Shown here in pieces: positions 1-9,156 of a DNA stretch of 64,000 nucleotides (position 1 is its first letter; each line of letters starts with the position of its first letter). Location: NCBI RefSeq assembly GCF_001424145.1, contig NZ_LMQM01000011.1:304476-368475 (forward strand). Direction: 5' to 3'. The stretch comes from Chryseobacterium sp. Leaf404. GTDB taxonomy: Bacteria; Bacteroidota; Bacteroidia; Flavobacteriales; Weeksellaceae. The position numbers were made by a program, and so were the translations under genes. The notes under the pieces are model-generated. The model ran no database searches, was not told where the DNA came from, and saw nothing but the letters and a program-made list of their open reading frames with translations.

Positions 1-19
1 TTGTATTTAAATAACATAA

Positions 20-45
20 AAAGCCTTTCATTTCTGAAAGGCTTT
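20..45 (-). terminator. Rho-independent terminator of the marC unit
   Basis: A perfect stem (AAGCCTTTCA / TGAAAGGCTT) with a four-base loop is followed, read on the minus strand, by a T-rich tract. It lies just after the stop of the small membrane protein gene and would end the unit that begins with marC. Confidence 0.8.
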
Positions 46-68
46 CCGTTTGAATGATAAAATTCAAA

Positions 69-263
69 TTATTTTTTTACGCCGATTTTACTCCATGTAT
101 TCATTACGAAAATTATAGCGACACCCAGAATACCGGCGATTGCTGAGAATACAAATTTAGAATTGTCTTCTTCCGTAAGTTTCAAATTCCAATCGATTGC
201 GTAAACGTTGATTGCCGTAAACACAATAAAAACTACTAAAAATACCTTATAAAATTTCTGCAT
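69..263 (-). CDS. Small two-helix membrane protein, unknown function
   Basis: This 64-residue protein has a hydrophobic segment at about residues 5-22, which could be a signal sequence ending at a VYA-like cleavage site. A second helix spans about 39-56 and the tail is basic. The start is an ATG four bases after the marC stop, so the two genes are probably cotranscribed, and the terminator at 20-45 follows it. I do not recognise a family. If residues 1-22 are cleaved, the mature protein would be a single-span peptide of about 42 residues. Its position after marC is the only functional hint. Confidence 0.65.
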   Translation of the reverse strand: MQKFYKVFLVVFIVFTAINVYAIDWNLKLTEEDNSKFVFSAIAGILGVAIIFVMNTWSKIGVKK

Positions 264-267
264 AACC

Positions 268-873
268 TTAAAAATTAATATAATTCTGCACCAGCTGTGT
301 AAAGTTGGCCGTAAATAATTTAACTGAAATTGCCAGCAATATAATCCCGAAAACTTTCTGCAGAATAGACAGTGTAGCCTCCCCCATCTTTTTCTCGAGC
401 CATGGTGCCATTTTCAGCACCAAATATACAAAAATTGTGTTGAGTACGATTCCTAAAATAATGTTAATATCATGATATTCCGCACGTAGAGAAAGCGTAG
501 TTGTTAAAGTTCCCGCACCTGCAACCAATGGAAAAGCGATAGGAACAATAGATGCAGCTTTAGCTTCAGTGGTTTTGTTAATTTCGATACCAAGAATCAT
601 TTCTAAAGCAATTACGAAAATAACGAAAGCTCCCGCCACTGCAAAAGAGTTGATATCTACTCCGATAAATTTCAAAAGTTTGTTCCCTACAAACAGGAAG
701 GAAATCATAATTAAACCCGCAGTAATAGACGCTTTTTTGGAATCAATATGACCAAATTTCTGTTTTAAGCTGACAATAATAGGAATGGATCCTAAAATAT
801 CAATCACCGCAAAAAGAACCATGAAACAGGTGATTATTTCCTTAATAGAAAAACCGTCAAAAATTTCATTCAT
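268..873 (-). CDS. MarC family integral membrane protein
   Basis: About 201 residues with six hydrophobic segments spread over the whole length, the usual size of the MarC/UPF0056 family. The family signature near the N-terminus is present (FAVIDILGSIPI at about residues 21-32), as is the loop between helices 3 and 4 with IVPIAFPLVAGAGT. MarC proteins are inner-membrane proteins of poorly defined transport function; the early link to multiple antibiotic resistance was not upheld for the E. coli protein. An ATG at 873 is preferred to the TTG two codons upstream. The gene precedes a small membrane protein and lies 44 bases after batD on the same strand, so read-through from the Bat operon is possible. 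Confidence 0.9.
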   Translation of the reverse strand: MNEIFDGFSIKEIITCFMVLFAVIDILGSIPIIVSLKQKFGHIDSKKASITAGLIMISFLFVGNKLLKFIGVDINSFAVAGAFVIFVIALEMILGIEINKTTEAKAASIVPIAFPLVAGAGTLTTTLSLRAEYHDINIILGIVLNTIFVYLVLKMAPWLEKKMGEATLSILQKVFGIILLAISVKLFTANFTQLVQNYINF

Positions 874-916
874 AACCAATTTTTAATAATTTCGCAAAAT
901 TATGAATAAAAAATGA

Positions 917-2656
917 TTATTTGCTAATTTTAGAATAAATATTGACGATATCTTGATAAAGCTCGTCCAGAGACTGCGCAGAATGGAGTGGCGAATATTT
1001 TTCCATCTGAATTCTTTGCTGGAGATTTTCATATTCTTCTGCTACAGATCGTCCCTTATAGCTTTCAATAAAAGATACGAAACTGCTTCCGTGACCTTCA
1101 AAATACTCGCTCCGGACAGTCGCATCCAGCTCGGAAACTGTTGAAAAGAAACTTTGATAATTCTCTTCTTTCTTCAGACTGTTCAGATATGAAAAATAAT
1201 CATTTACATCAGTTTTAAGACTTTCTCTGATTTCTGCTTCAGTTTCTGCAACAGACCCTAAGGATTTAGTACTTATACTTTCAACAACTAAACGCTGTTT
1301 TTTTTGCCATTTTCTAAATGCAAAATAGATAAACAATAATCCCGCAAGAATTGATGCGTTGATCATTAAAATATTCCAGTGAAACTTTCTTTTTTCCTTT
1401 ACTCTAAATGCAGTAGTTTTCAAAACCGGGCTGTCTACCGTTTCAAGGAAATCGTTGGTGTAGTCGTTAACCTTTTCCACAGCAGTTTTGCTTGCATCGA
1501 GCTGCTCTTCAGTGAGTGCATTCAGAACAAGCGACTTTCCACCCAGGTCTACATACTGTGCATTTTCAGGGTTAAAGAATGAAAATTTTTCCGTTTTTAT
1601 ATTCAGAATACCTGCTTTGTGCGGAATAATAATATAATTAGCTGAAATATCTCCGGTAAAACCTGTAGGCCCCGCCACAATGTTGTTAACAATTTTCGGG
1701 GCAAAAATTTCGTAGTCTTCAGATTTTTCAATTTCTGGCAGATGCATATTCGCCAAATTACCTTCCCCTGAAACTTTCACTGTAACGTTAATCGGTTTTT
1801 TAGCTTCAATTTTTTCGTCGGTAGTTTTATAAACGTCTACTTTGAATTTCCCAACAGCATTTTTAAATCCTTCAGGAGCATCTGCCGGAAGTTTTTTTAC
1901 ATTAAGTTTTACCTTATTCGAACTTATCTTACTGCTGTTTGAATAGGAGCTTACAGAAGCTGAGACCGATGGCACCTCTACATAGCCAGACTCATTGGGA
2001 AAGACCATAAATACGGCCAGAATCTGTGTCGGCATATTAGAAATTCCTGACGGATCAATTTCAGATTTATTAAAATTGATTGGGTGCACATCAAGATGAT
2101 CATCCTCCGGAAGTGCAATGTTTTTAACCCTTCTTAAATTATCAATATTTTTTGAATATCCTCTTAAAATTGCGATGGTGGGCTGATCCTGATAGACTTC
2201 ACGGTCATCGATTTCCATATTCAGGTAAACATCATTGGAAGCTACAGTCTTTGCAGGAATTTTTTTCTCAACATCTTTTATGAAAATATCAAAAGGTTCG
2301 GTTTTATAAATTTTATTATTCACCGTTACCAGAACAGATCCTATTCTGATTTTACCCTTTTGCTTAGGCTCAAGGGCAATTCTGGTGATTGATTTTGTAG
2401 AGCTTGTATTGGTTTCAGGATCCAGAACACCGTCGCGGTAAGATCCGCTACCTACCATATTAAATTTTGAGAGATCAGGAAGGTTCAATCGGCTTTGCTG
2501 TACCAGATCATCACCGTTCAGCTCAAGAACTATTGTTAAATTTACTACATCCCGACTCTCATAATCTGTTTTATCAGGCTTCATAGATAAATTTACCTGA
2601 CCATAAGAAGCTATGGAGGTAAACAGTATCAGTATGTAAATAAATTTTTCTTTCAT
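917..2656 (-). CDS. batD: BatD-like oxygen tolerance protein
   Basis: This roughly 579-residue protein has an N-terminal signal peptide, a long beta-rich extracytoplasmic part, one transmembrane helix at about residues 430-450 (ILMINASILAGLLFIYFAF) and a helical cytoplasmic tail of about 130 residues. That is the BatD layout. BatD belongs to the Bacteroides aerotolerance operon and is thought to form a periplasmic complex with the von Willebrand proteins BatA and BatB; the biochemical activity is unknown. The ATG at 2656 shares one base with the stop of the upstream TPR gene (TGATG), which points to translational coupling and favours this start over TTG and GTG codons just upstream. Confidence 0.88.
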   Translation of the reverse strand: MKEKFIYILILFTSIASYGQVNLSMKPDKTDYESRDVVNLTIVLELNGDDLVQQSRLNLPDLSKFNMVGSGSYRDGVLDPETNTSSTKSITRIALEPKQKGKIRIGSVLVTVNNKIYKTEPFDIFIKDVEKKIPAKTVASNDVYLNMEIDDREVYQDQPTIAILRGYSKNIDNLRRVKNIALPEDDHLDVHPINFNKSEIDPSGISNMPTQILAVFMVFPNESGYVEVPSVSASVSSYSNSSKISSNKVKLNVKKLPADAPEGFKNAVGKFKVDVYKTTDEKIEAKKPINVTVKVSGEGNLANMHLPEIEKSEDYEIFAPKIVNNIVAGPTGFTGDISANYIIIPHKAGILNIKTEKFSFFNPENAQYVDLGGKSLVLNALTEEQLDASKTAVEKVNDYTNDFLETVDSPVLKTTAFRVKEKRKFHWNILMINASILAGLLFIYFAFRKWQKKQRLVVESISTKSLGSVAETEAEIRESLKTDVNDYFSYLNSLKKEENYQSFFSTVSELDATVRSEYFEGHGSSFVSFIESYKGRSVAEEYENLQQRIQMEKYSPLHSAQSLDELYQDIVNIYSKISK

Positions 2657-3393
2657 CACCAATCTTTCTCGTTGCTCTCTGGCATCGAATAAGAATTGTC
2701 ATTTAATATTCTTCTGGCAGTCTGCTTTTCTTTTTCGCCGATATGATCCAGCAGTCTTTTCTGATCCTCCTTAGAAAGTTTCCCTTCTCTGTCGCCGTCT
2801 TTGGCATTTTCAGGATTTTTTCCTTCGCCTTCATTCTGCTGGCCTTTTCCCTGGCTTTGACTTTTGTCTTTGCTGTTGCCATCTTTTCCCTTGTTCTGAT
2901 CATCACCGCCGCCAGATTTTCCTGAGCTGCTGGATTGATCCTGATCTCTCTGCTCTTTTTTCTGTTTGAGCATTGCTATTTCGTAGTTCTTACGCGTTGG
3001 CTCACTGTATGGCTTCTGCTTCAAAGAACTTTTGTAAGCCTGCGCTGCCTTTTCAGCATCTTCCAGCTTCATGTACGCATTGCCCAGATTATGAAGTGCC
3101 GCAGCTTTATCTTCGGTATTCTGCGCGAGCTTCTCTGCTTTTGAAAATTCTGCTTTAGCCTCCTCATATTTTTCACTTTTGTAAAGCGAATTTCCGAGAT
3201 TGTAATGAGCTGCAAAGTCTTCACCATTCTCTTTTACCGCTTCTGTAAATTTAGCAGAAGCACCACTGTAGTCTTTTGCCTTAAACTTTACGTTGCCTTC
3301 TTTTACCAAAATCCGGTATTCTGTCTGCCCAAAAACTGAATTCTGAAACAAAAAAACCATTAGAAACGACAAAAAGAATATTTTAGTATTCAT
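2656..3393 (-). CDS. batC: TPR-repeat protein of the Bat operon (BatC-like)
   Basis: About 245 residues. A signal peptide (about 1-23, ending VFGQ) is followed by about three tetratricopeptide repeats (roughly residues 28-135) with typical YNLGNSLYK and HNLGNAYMK helices. The C-terminus is a long charged tail rich in Gln, Gly, Ser and Lys. TPR proteins accompany batA and batB in Bacteroides and probably scaffold the periplasmic Bat complex. The ATG at 3393 starts the signal peptide directly; an upstream TTG would add only three residues. The stop overlaps the batD start by one base. No second TPR/SH3 gene (BatE) follows batD here, so this may be the only TPR partner. Confidence 0.82.
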   Translation of the reverse strand: MNTKIFFLSFLMVFLFQNSVFGQTEYRILVKEGNVKFKAKDYSGASAKFTEAVKENGEDFAAHYNLGNSLYKSEKYEEAKAEFSKAEKLAQNTEDKAAALHNLGNAYMKLEDAEKAAQAYKSSLKQKPYSEPTRKNYEIAMLKQKKEQRDQDQSSSSGKSGGGDDQNKGKDGNSKDKSQSQGKGQQNEGEGKNPENAKDGDREGKLSKEDQKRLLDHIGEKEKQTARRILNDNSYSMPESNEKDW

Positions 3394-3487
3394 CTGATGC
3401 AAAATTATTCGTTTATATGTTAATAAACAGTGTTTTAATTGTTAAAGTTGGGTTAAAGTGCCTCTTAAAAAATGAACTGAATATTGT

Positions 3488-4495
3488 TTAGACAGAAAAA
3501 TCTCTTTTCGGATTAAAAAAGAAGATGATCAGGAACAAAAATATTGAAATTCCCAAAAAATACTGATAATAGTGATTTGCATTTTGAGATTTTACATACG
3601 TTTCAGACCTGCTTCCTTTTTTCATGAGATCTTCAATAATTCTATCCGGCGCATCTTTCAAAGAATTTCCGTCAACATAGCTCCCACCAGTAGATTGAGA
3701 CATATTTACCATTGCTTCGGTCTGTCTTTTTGTAATCACCATCTGGCCGGAGTTATCCAGTTTGTATCCCATCAGCTGGCCATATTCATACGTCGGAACC
3801 GGTGCGCCTTCTTCTGTGCCTATGCCTACGGAAGTAATGGTAATTCCTTCTGAGTTTGCTAGCCTTACTGCTTTGTTATCATTACCCTCATTATCCTCAC
3901 CATCACTGATGAGCACCACCTTTCTGGAACCTTTTGCAACATCTTTAAATTTGTCTGAAGTGATCTGTATCGCCTTCAAAAAATCTGTCCCCTGAACTCT
4001 CATGGCGGTAGTCTGCACTTCACTCAAATATGTTTCTGCGGCTCCGTAATCTGTGGTTAAAGGCATTACTGATACTGCATCCCCAGCAAAAACCACAATT
4101 CCGATTTTATCATTTTTCATCTTCTGCATCGTGTTGATCACGATATTTTTTGCCTGATCCAGCCGGCTCGGTTCAATATCTTCAGCATTCATTGAATTGG
4201 AGATATCGAGTACAAACATTACGTTGCTGAGTTTCTGTTCAGATTTTACTGTTTCAGAACCATTCAGCAAATCAATTATTGAAAAAATTAAAAATAAAAC
4301 CGCCAGCAGATACAGAAACGGAAAGAATTTTACAAAAGACGAATTCTTATCAAATAGAGTTTCATGGAATTTCGATTCTGCAAACAGTGCCTTTCTCGCT
4401 TTTTTCCATCTTAAAAACCGAATAACGATGAAAGAAAGCAGCGGCAGAAGCAACAGCAGAAGTAAATACCAGTAATTTCCCAGATCCCAGCTCAT
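3488..4495 (-). CDS. batB: BatB, membrane-anchored von Willebrand A protein
   Basis: A 335-residue protein with two N-terminal transmembrane helices (about 8-26 and 57-76), a VWA domain (about 90-290) and a C-terminal helix (about 309-327). The metal-ion-dependent adhesion site has DISNS with the later T and D positions (GTDF; ISDGED) present, so metal binding is likely intact. BatA and BatB are integral membrane VWA proteins implicated in aerotolerance, possibly through export or folding of envelope factors. The start codon shares one base with the batA stop (TGATG). An 85-95-base gap separates it from the TPR gene downstream. Confidence 0.9.
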   Translation of the reverse strand: MSWDLGNYWYLLLLLLLPLLSFIVIRFLRWKKARKALFAESKFHETLFDKNSSFVKFFPFLYLLAVLFLIFSIIDLLNGSETVKSEQKLSNVMFVLDISNSMNAEDIEPSRLDQAKNIVINTMQKMKNDKIGIVVFAGDAVSVMPLTTDYGAAETYLSEVQTTAMRVQGTDFLKAIQITSDKFKDVAKGSRKVVLISDGEDNEGNDNKAVRLANSEGITITSVGIGTEEGAPVPTYEYGQLMGYKLDNSGQMVITKRQTEAMVNMSQSTGGSYVDGNSLKDAPDRIIEDLMKKGSRSETYVKSQNANHYYQYFLGISIFLFLIIFFFNPKRDFSV

Positions 4496-5484
4496 CAGTT
4501 TAAAAATTTATATAAAACCCATCTCAAAAGTGCATCAAAAAGCAAAATCCCGAGTGCTATCCAAAGAAAAAATCTGAAATGCTCTTCATAATTAAAGGTT
4601 TTGGAAGATTTTACATCAGATTTCTCAAGTTGATTTATCTCATCATATACCTCCTCAAGCTTATCTCCTGAAGTGGCGCGGTAGTATTTTCCGCCCGTAA
4701 TCTGAGCAATCTCACGTAAAGTGGCTTCGTCAATGGTTACTGGCATTTCATTGTAAATATATCCAAATTCGTCTACACCAGTGGGCATGAGTGCATAGCC
4801 TTCGGTGCCTATCCCTATACAGTAGACTTTTATATTGCTCGACTTCGCCAGTTCGGCTGCCAGAAGTGGAGGAATTACGTTTTGAATATTACTCACCCCA
4901 TCGGTCATTAAAATCACAATTTTACTTTTCGCCTTGCTTTTGGTAAGATGATTAACTGCGACAGCCAAACCCTCGCCTACCGCAGTTCCGTCTTCCATTT
5001 CCCTTTGATTGATGTTTTTAATTTCATAAATCAAAGCATCATGATCGAACGTCAGTGGCATCTTTGGGAAGGCTTCCAGTTTGTATGTCACAAGACCGAT
5101 TCTGTCATTAGGTCTTTTATTCACAAAATCGACAGCAATATTTTTAACAACAGACAGTCTGTCGGGCTCAAAATCTGTTGCCAACATACTCAGGGAAACG
5201 TCTAAAGCAAGCATAATATCAATCCCTTTCGTCTCATCCTGATCCTGACTGATGGTGAAGCTTCTGGGTCTTGCCATAGCAATAATCAGACAGGTCAAAA
5301 TAAGGTATTTCGAAATCTTTAGAAGAAAAAGAACGGCTTTAATCCCGTTTCGGCCTTCCATATTTTTGGTGGAAGGTACCAAAACCCCTTTTCTTTTTTT
5401 TCTGGTAAAATCTAAAATAATCAGTGGCAGAAATGACAGGAAAAGAAGCAAAAACCACGGACTGTACAATTCGATATCAAACAT
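4495..5484 (-). CDS. batA: BatA, membrane-anchored von Willebrand A protein
   Basis: I place the start at the ATG at 5484 (MFDIELYSPWF), which gives about 329 residues. The longer in-frame reading from 5532 would lie wholly inside the upstream gene and lacks the family N-terminus. Two N-terminal helices, a VWA domain with an intact MIDAS (DVSLS, TDGVS) and a final C-terminal helix match BatA. The start overlaps the upstream stop by eight bases, and the stop overlaps the batB start. BatA is a sister protein of BatB, and the two probably act as a pair in the inner membrane. Confidence 0.9.
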   Translation of the reverse strand: MFDIELYSPWFLLLFLSFLPLIILDFTRKKRKGVLVPSTKNMEGRNGIKAVLFLLKISKYLILTCLIIAMARPRSFTISQDQDETKGIDIMLALDVSLSMLATDFEPDRLSVVKNIAVDFVNKRPNDRIGLVTYKLEAFPKMPLTFDHDALIYEIKNINQREMEDGTAVGEGLAVAVNHLTKSKAKSKIVILMTDGVSNIQNVIPPLLAAELAKSSNIKVYCIGIGTEGYALMPTGVDEFGYIYNEMPVTIDEATLREIAQITGGKYYRATSGDKLEEVYDEINQLEKSDVKSSKTFNYEEHFRFFLWIALGILLFDALLRWVLYKFLN

Positions 5485-6373
5485 CTTTTCTGAGATTTTC
5501 AAATTCAATATCCTTGGCAGACTTTTCCACAACGGTTTTTATATCTGCAAAATCTTTCTGCATCGTGGTTTCATCGGGAAATGTTTTGGCAAATTTCACA
5601 AGGTCACCACGAAGGAAAACCTCTTCAACAGTTTTTTCGCTTTCGGGTGAGATTGTATTGCTCTGCTTCATCGCATCTATCAAATCATCAGTAAGCAAAA
5701 CATCCGCAGGCAGCTGATACTGCGTGGTTATAAAACGTCTTGAAATATCAATTAATTCCACATAAAAAGATCTGAAATCTCCGTTTTCGATGTATTTTTT
5801 CTTTTTTAAACCTTCCAGTTCTTTTAAAGTAAGGTTGGTGGTAATTTTCGGGGAAGATTTTGCTCTCCTTCCGTATTTTACAATAATGTAGATTGCTGTG
5901 ATTAAAGCGATGACGGCAATTGCGGCCAAAATGTAAAATTTGTAAAGCTCCCAGTAATCTGCCATTTCAAGATCAACTTCTTTGTTGCTCATAATGTCGT
6001 TGATTACATCTTCTTTTTTGGCAGTATTTACCACTTCAATTTCATAGGCCGGAGTTTTAAGAATTTCATTTCCTACTTTAAATTCGAGCTCAGGGATGGT
6101 ATATTTTCCTTCTTGAAAAACAGCAAATTCAATTTTTCTGATGTATTGATCGTCCGAAGAACCTATGCTGTCTTTAATTTCTTCGAAATGAAATGGCAAA
6201 AGTTCGTTTTCTCTGGCAGAATTTACCTTCTGTGAACCGAGATAATTGATTTTTATAATCAGCTGATCTGTCTCGCCCAATGCCAGCATTTTTTTCTGCA
6301 GGTTGGAGGTAATCATCTGCGCCATTGAAAGCGATGAAATAATTATAGAAAATATGAAAAGTATTTTTTTCAA
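5477..6373 (-). CDS. BatI-like membrane-anchored protein of the Bat operon
   Basis: A 298-residue protein with a signal peptide (about 1-18, ending SMAQ), a beta-rich extracytoplasmic domain to about residue 135, a transmembrane helix (about 149-170) and a helical cytoplasmic domain. This layout fits the accessory protein between the DUF58 gene and batA in Bacteroidota Bat operons, sometimes called BatI; its role is not known. The start is a TTG at 6373. No ATG precedes the signal peptide, so TTG is needed to keep it. The gene overlaps batA by eight bases. Confidence 0.75.
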   Translation of the reverse strand: MKKILFIFSIIISSLSMAQMITSNLQKKMLALGETDQLIIKINYLGSQKVNSARENELLPFHFEEIKDSIGSSDDQYIRKIEFAVFQEGKYTIPELEFKVGNEILKTPAYEIEVVNTAKKEDVINDIMSNKEVDLEMADYWELYKFYILAAIAVIALITAIYIIVKYGRRAKSSPKITTNLTLKELEGLKKKKYIENGDFRSFYVELIDISRRFITTQYQLPADVLLTDDLIDAMKQSNTISPESEKTVEEVFLRGDLVKFAKTFPDETTMQKDFADIKTVVEKSAKDIEFENLRKDV

Positions 6374-6403
6374 TTGAAGTTTAAGTTTTAAAATATCATT
6401 AAA

Positions 6404-7267
6404 TTATTTCTTCTGAAAGTACTGATACAGCAGTTTCGAATATTCCGTTCCGGTGCCGATGTTCATAAAACCGGCAGACGAATTGGCGAAATTTTCTTCC
6501 AGTTGTCTGAGTTTCTGTTTTTGTGCCTCAGCATAAGTGTAACGCCATCTTGCGTTCGAAGTGTTGACGTAAATTTCTCTTCCTGTTTCAGAATCGTGTA
6601 GTAGAGCGTAACCGACATTTGGAATTTCATTGTCTTTTTCATCAAACACCCTCATTCCCAGAAGCTGATGTTTTTTTGAAGCCACCATCAGAATTTTAGA
6701 ATCAAAATCATCCTCAAAGTCAGACAGGAGAAAAACCAGCGATTTCCTTTTAAAGACGCTCATCATATAATTTAAAGCTTTATCAATCTGAGATTCAGCG
6801 GGAATATATTCTGCGGTAAGAATGCTGCTGATCATCGATAAAACGTGCTTTCTTCCTTTCTGCGGTGGTATAACTTTATAGATCTTATCTGCAAAAAGAA
6901 TCAAACCTACTTTATCATTATTTCCCGCTGCAGAAAAGCCTAAACTCGCAGCGATTTCCGCAACATATTCCCTTTTCAGCTGATGTTTCGTGCCGTAATT
7001 CATCGATGCTGAAATATCAACCAGAATCATCATCGTCAGTTCACGCTCCTCCTCCATCACTTTCACAAAAGGTTCCTGAAAACGGGCGGTTTTATTCCAG
7101 TCGATTCTACGGATTTCATCGCCAAACTGATATTGTCTTACTTCAGAAAAAGTCATTCCCTGTCCTTTAAAGGCCGAGTGATACTGCCCCATCAGTGAGT
7201 TTTCCGTCTTCCTTCTGGTACGGATTTCTATCTGCTTTACTTTTTTAACGATGTCTTTAATTTTCAT
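6404..7267 (-). CDS. DUF58 protein with VWA-like core
   Basis: From the ATG at 7267 (MKIKDIVKKV) the protein is 287 residues long; earlier codons would add an N-terminus unlike the family. The DUF58 signature region (FSEVRQYQFGDEIRRIDWN at about residues 45-63) is followed by a VWA-like fold with DISAS. DUF58 proteins regularly sit beside MoxR ATPases and are thought to be cytoplasmic partners or targets of them. Here the gene lies between moxR and the membrane Bat genes, as in Bacteroides. Confidence 0.9.
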   Translation of the reverse strand: MKIKDIVKKVKQIEIRTRRKTENSLMGQYHSAFKGQGMTFSEVRQYQFGDEIRRIDWNKTARFQEPFVKVMEEERELTMMILVDISASMNYGTKHQLKREYVAEIAASLGFSAAGNNDKVGLILFADKIYKVIPPQKGRKHVLSMISSILTAEYIPAESQIDKALNYMMSVFKRKSLVFLLSDFEDDFDSKILMVASKKHQLLGMRVFDEKDNEIPNVGYALLHDSETGREIYVNTSNARWRYTYAEAQKQKLRQLEENFANSSAGFMNIGTGTEYSKLLYQYFQKK

Positions 7268-7353
7268 ATTCCAATATAAATGATGGATGATCATTGATGA
7301 TTGATATGAGTGCGAATTCACATCAATTATCGATTATCATTTATCCATCATAA

Positions 7354-8358
7354 TTATGGTGCCTGTATTTTAGCCAGGATTCTGTTCACAATTTCTTCGG
7401 AAGTGATTTCTTCCGCTTCAGCTTCAAAAGTCAGTCCGATTCTGTGTCTTAAAACGTCCTGTGCCAAAGCTTTTACATCTTCAGGAATCACAAATGCTCT
7501 ACCTTTTAAAAATGCATAGGCTCGTGAAGCGATGGCTAGGTTGATTGATGCTCTTGGTGAAGCTCCGAAACTGATGTAATTTTTAAGTTCAGACAGTCCG
7601 TATTTTTCAGGAAAACGGGTTGCGAAAACCATATCCAAAATATATTTTTCAATTTTTTCGTCAAGATATATTTTATTGACAATTTCTTTAGCATCAACAA
7701 TATTCTGCAGAGAAATCACCTGTCTCACATCCTGTGACTGCGATGTAGAAACCATTCTCATTACCGCTCTTTCGTCTTCAAATTCAGGATAATCGATGGT
7801 ACATTTCAGCATAAAACGGTCGCTTTGAGCTTCGGGTAAAAGATAAGTCCCTTCCTGATCGATTGGGTTTTGAGTGGCTAAAACCAAAAATGGTTTAGGC
7901 AGTTTCATAGTCTCATCGCCGATGGTTACCTGCTTTTCCTGCATAACCTCAAGTAAAGCCGACTGTACTTTTGCCGGAGCACGGTTGATCTCATCCGCAA
8001 GTACAAAATTGGCAAATACAGGACCTCTTTTTATTGAAAAATCGTTTTCTCTGACATTATAAATCATCGTACCAACGACATCTGCAGGCAATAAATCCGG
8101 AGTAAACTGAATTCTTGAAAACTGTCCGTGAACGGCGTCTGCCAGCGTCTTTATAGCTAAAGTTTTCGCCAGACCGGGAACCCCTTCCAAAAGAACGTGT
8201 CCGTTTCCTAAAAGCCCCACCAAAAGACGATCAACCATATATTGCTGACCAATAATTACTTTGTTGATCTCCTGTCTGAGAAGAGAGAAAAAATAATTCT
8301 GTTCTTTCACTTTTTCGGTAAGCTGACGGATGTCTTCGGCTTGAAATGTATCTGACAT
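7354..8358 (-). CDS. moxR: MoxR family AAA+ ATPase
   Basis: A 334-residue AAA+ ATPase. Walker A (EGVPGLAKT) lies at about residues 59-67 and Walker B (LADEINR) at about 120-126. Sensor and arginine-finger regions follow, with the C-terminal lid beginning near the conserved GASPRAS motif (about 266-272). MoxR ATPases act as chaperone-like motors for VWA-domain proteins. It is the first gene of the Bat operon, and the gap to the divergent DinB gene (8359-8542) should hold its promoter, although I found no good TAnnTTTG box for it. Confidence 0.93.
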   Translation of the reverse strand: MSDTFQAEDIRQLTEKVKEQNYFFSLLRQEINKVIIGQQYMVDRLLVGLLGNGHVLLEGVPGLAKTLAIKTLADAVHGQFSRIQFTPDLLPADVVGTMIYNVRENDFSIKRGPVFANFVLADEINRAPAKVQSALLEVMQEKQVTIGDETMKLPKPFLVLATQNPIDQEGTYLLPEAQSDRFMLKCTIDYPEFEDERAVMRMVSTSQSQDVRQVISLQNIVDAKEIVNKIYLDEKIEKYILDMVFATRFPEKYGLSELKNYISFGASPRASINLAIASRAYAFLKGRAFVIPEDVKALAQDVLRHRIGLTFEAEAEEITSEEIVNRILAKIQAP

Positions 8359-8491
8359 AAGTTTATTAAATAATTGGTAAATTTCTGATAAATACTTGCA
8401 TTTGCCAACATAACAAATGCCATTATTGAGTTAAAGTTTGTTAAATCTAAAATATTTTATATATTATAAAAGTTTAAACTAAGGCTTAAAA

Positions 8492-8522
8492 TTGTCGCAT
8501 CCACTTTATTAAACTATTTTTG
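8492..8522 (+). promoter_or_regulatory. Bacteroidota sigma-A promoter of the DinB gene
   Basis: A -33 TTG (8492-8494) and a -7 TATTTTTG (8515-8522) are separated by 20 bases, matching the Flavobacterium consensus TTG-N17-23-TAnnTTTG. Transcription would start about 15 bases before the DinB ATG. Confidence 0.7.
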
Positions 8523-8542
8523 GAGATTAAAAATTCTGTACG

Positions 8543-9013
8543 ATGAATTATCATTTTCAGGCACACAGACAGGTGAGAAAAAACCTTCTACAGATCCTGC
8601 AGGAAACTTCGCATGAAGACCTTCTGCTGATTCCGGATGGTTTCAATAATAATCTTTATTGGAATATTGCCCACACTGTCGCAACACAGCAGCTTCTGCA
8701 TTATTACCTGAGCGGAAATCCGTTCAGAATAGACAAGTACTGGGTAGAAACCTACAAAAAAGGCACACTCCCAAATCTTAATGTGCAAAAATCTGAGGTG
8801 GAAGATCTTGAATTTCTTCTTACAGAAACTTCGAAAATTTTGATGAAAGATTTCGATGCCGACCTTTTTTCAGATTACACGCCGTACACCACAAGTTTGG
8901 GGATGGATTTGAAAAGTATTCAGGATGCTATTATCTTCAACAACATGCACGAATCATTGCACTACGGATATGCTTTGGCGCAGAAGAGAGCGATTTTGGG
9001 AGAAAAGGATTAG
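8543..9013 (+). CDS. DinB-like four-helix metal-binding protein
   Basis: This 156-residue helical protein has the spaced histidines of the DinB/YfiT fold: one in NIAHTVATQQ (about residue 48) and two in MHESLHYG (about 134-138). Together they form the usual divalent-metal triad. Family members include bacillithiol- and mycothiol-dependent transferases and DNA-damage-inducible proteins of unknown activity. A thiol-transferase role would fit an organism carrying YpdA at 16.8 kb, but this is inference. It has its own promoter and is monocistronic. Confidence 0.8.
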   Translation: MNYHFQAHRQVRKNLLQILQETSHEDLLLIPDGFNNNLYWNIAHTVATQQLLHYYLSGNPFRIDKYWVETYKKGTLPNLNVQKSEVEDLEFLLTETSKILMKDFDADLFSDYTPYTTSLGMDLKSIQDAIIFNNMHESLHYGYALAQKRAILGEKD

Positions 9014-9090
9014 AAAGAGCCAAGGAAAAAGTTAAAAGAGACAAGTTAAAAGGTAAAAGAGCCAAGGCTGATTAAAAGATTATAATAAAG

Positions 9091-9121
9091 ATGAAATTGC
9101 TTCGTTCCTTGAAAATGACAA
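9091..9121. repeat. Degenerate half-copy of the GCAATGAC repeat
   Basis: The stretch GAAATTGCTTCGTTCCTTG...AATGACA resembles one arm of the intergenic repeats at 14554-14632 and 17786-17882, with substitutions. It lies between the DinB and rRNA methylase genes and has no matching second arm. Confidence 0.5.
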
Positions 9122-9156
9122 TTTCAAATTTCAAATTTTAGATTTCAAATTAAAGA

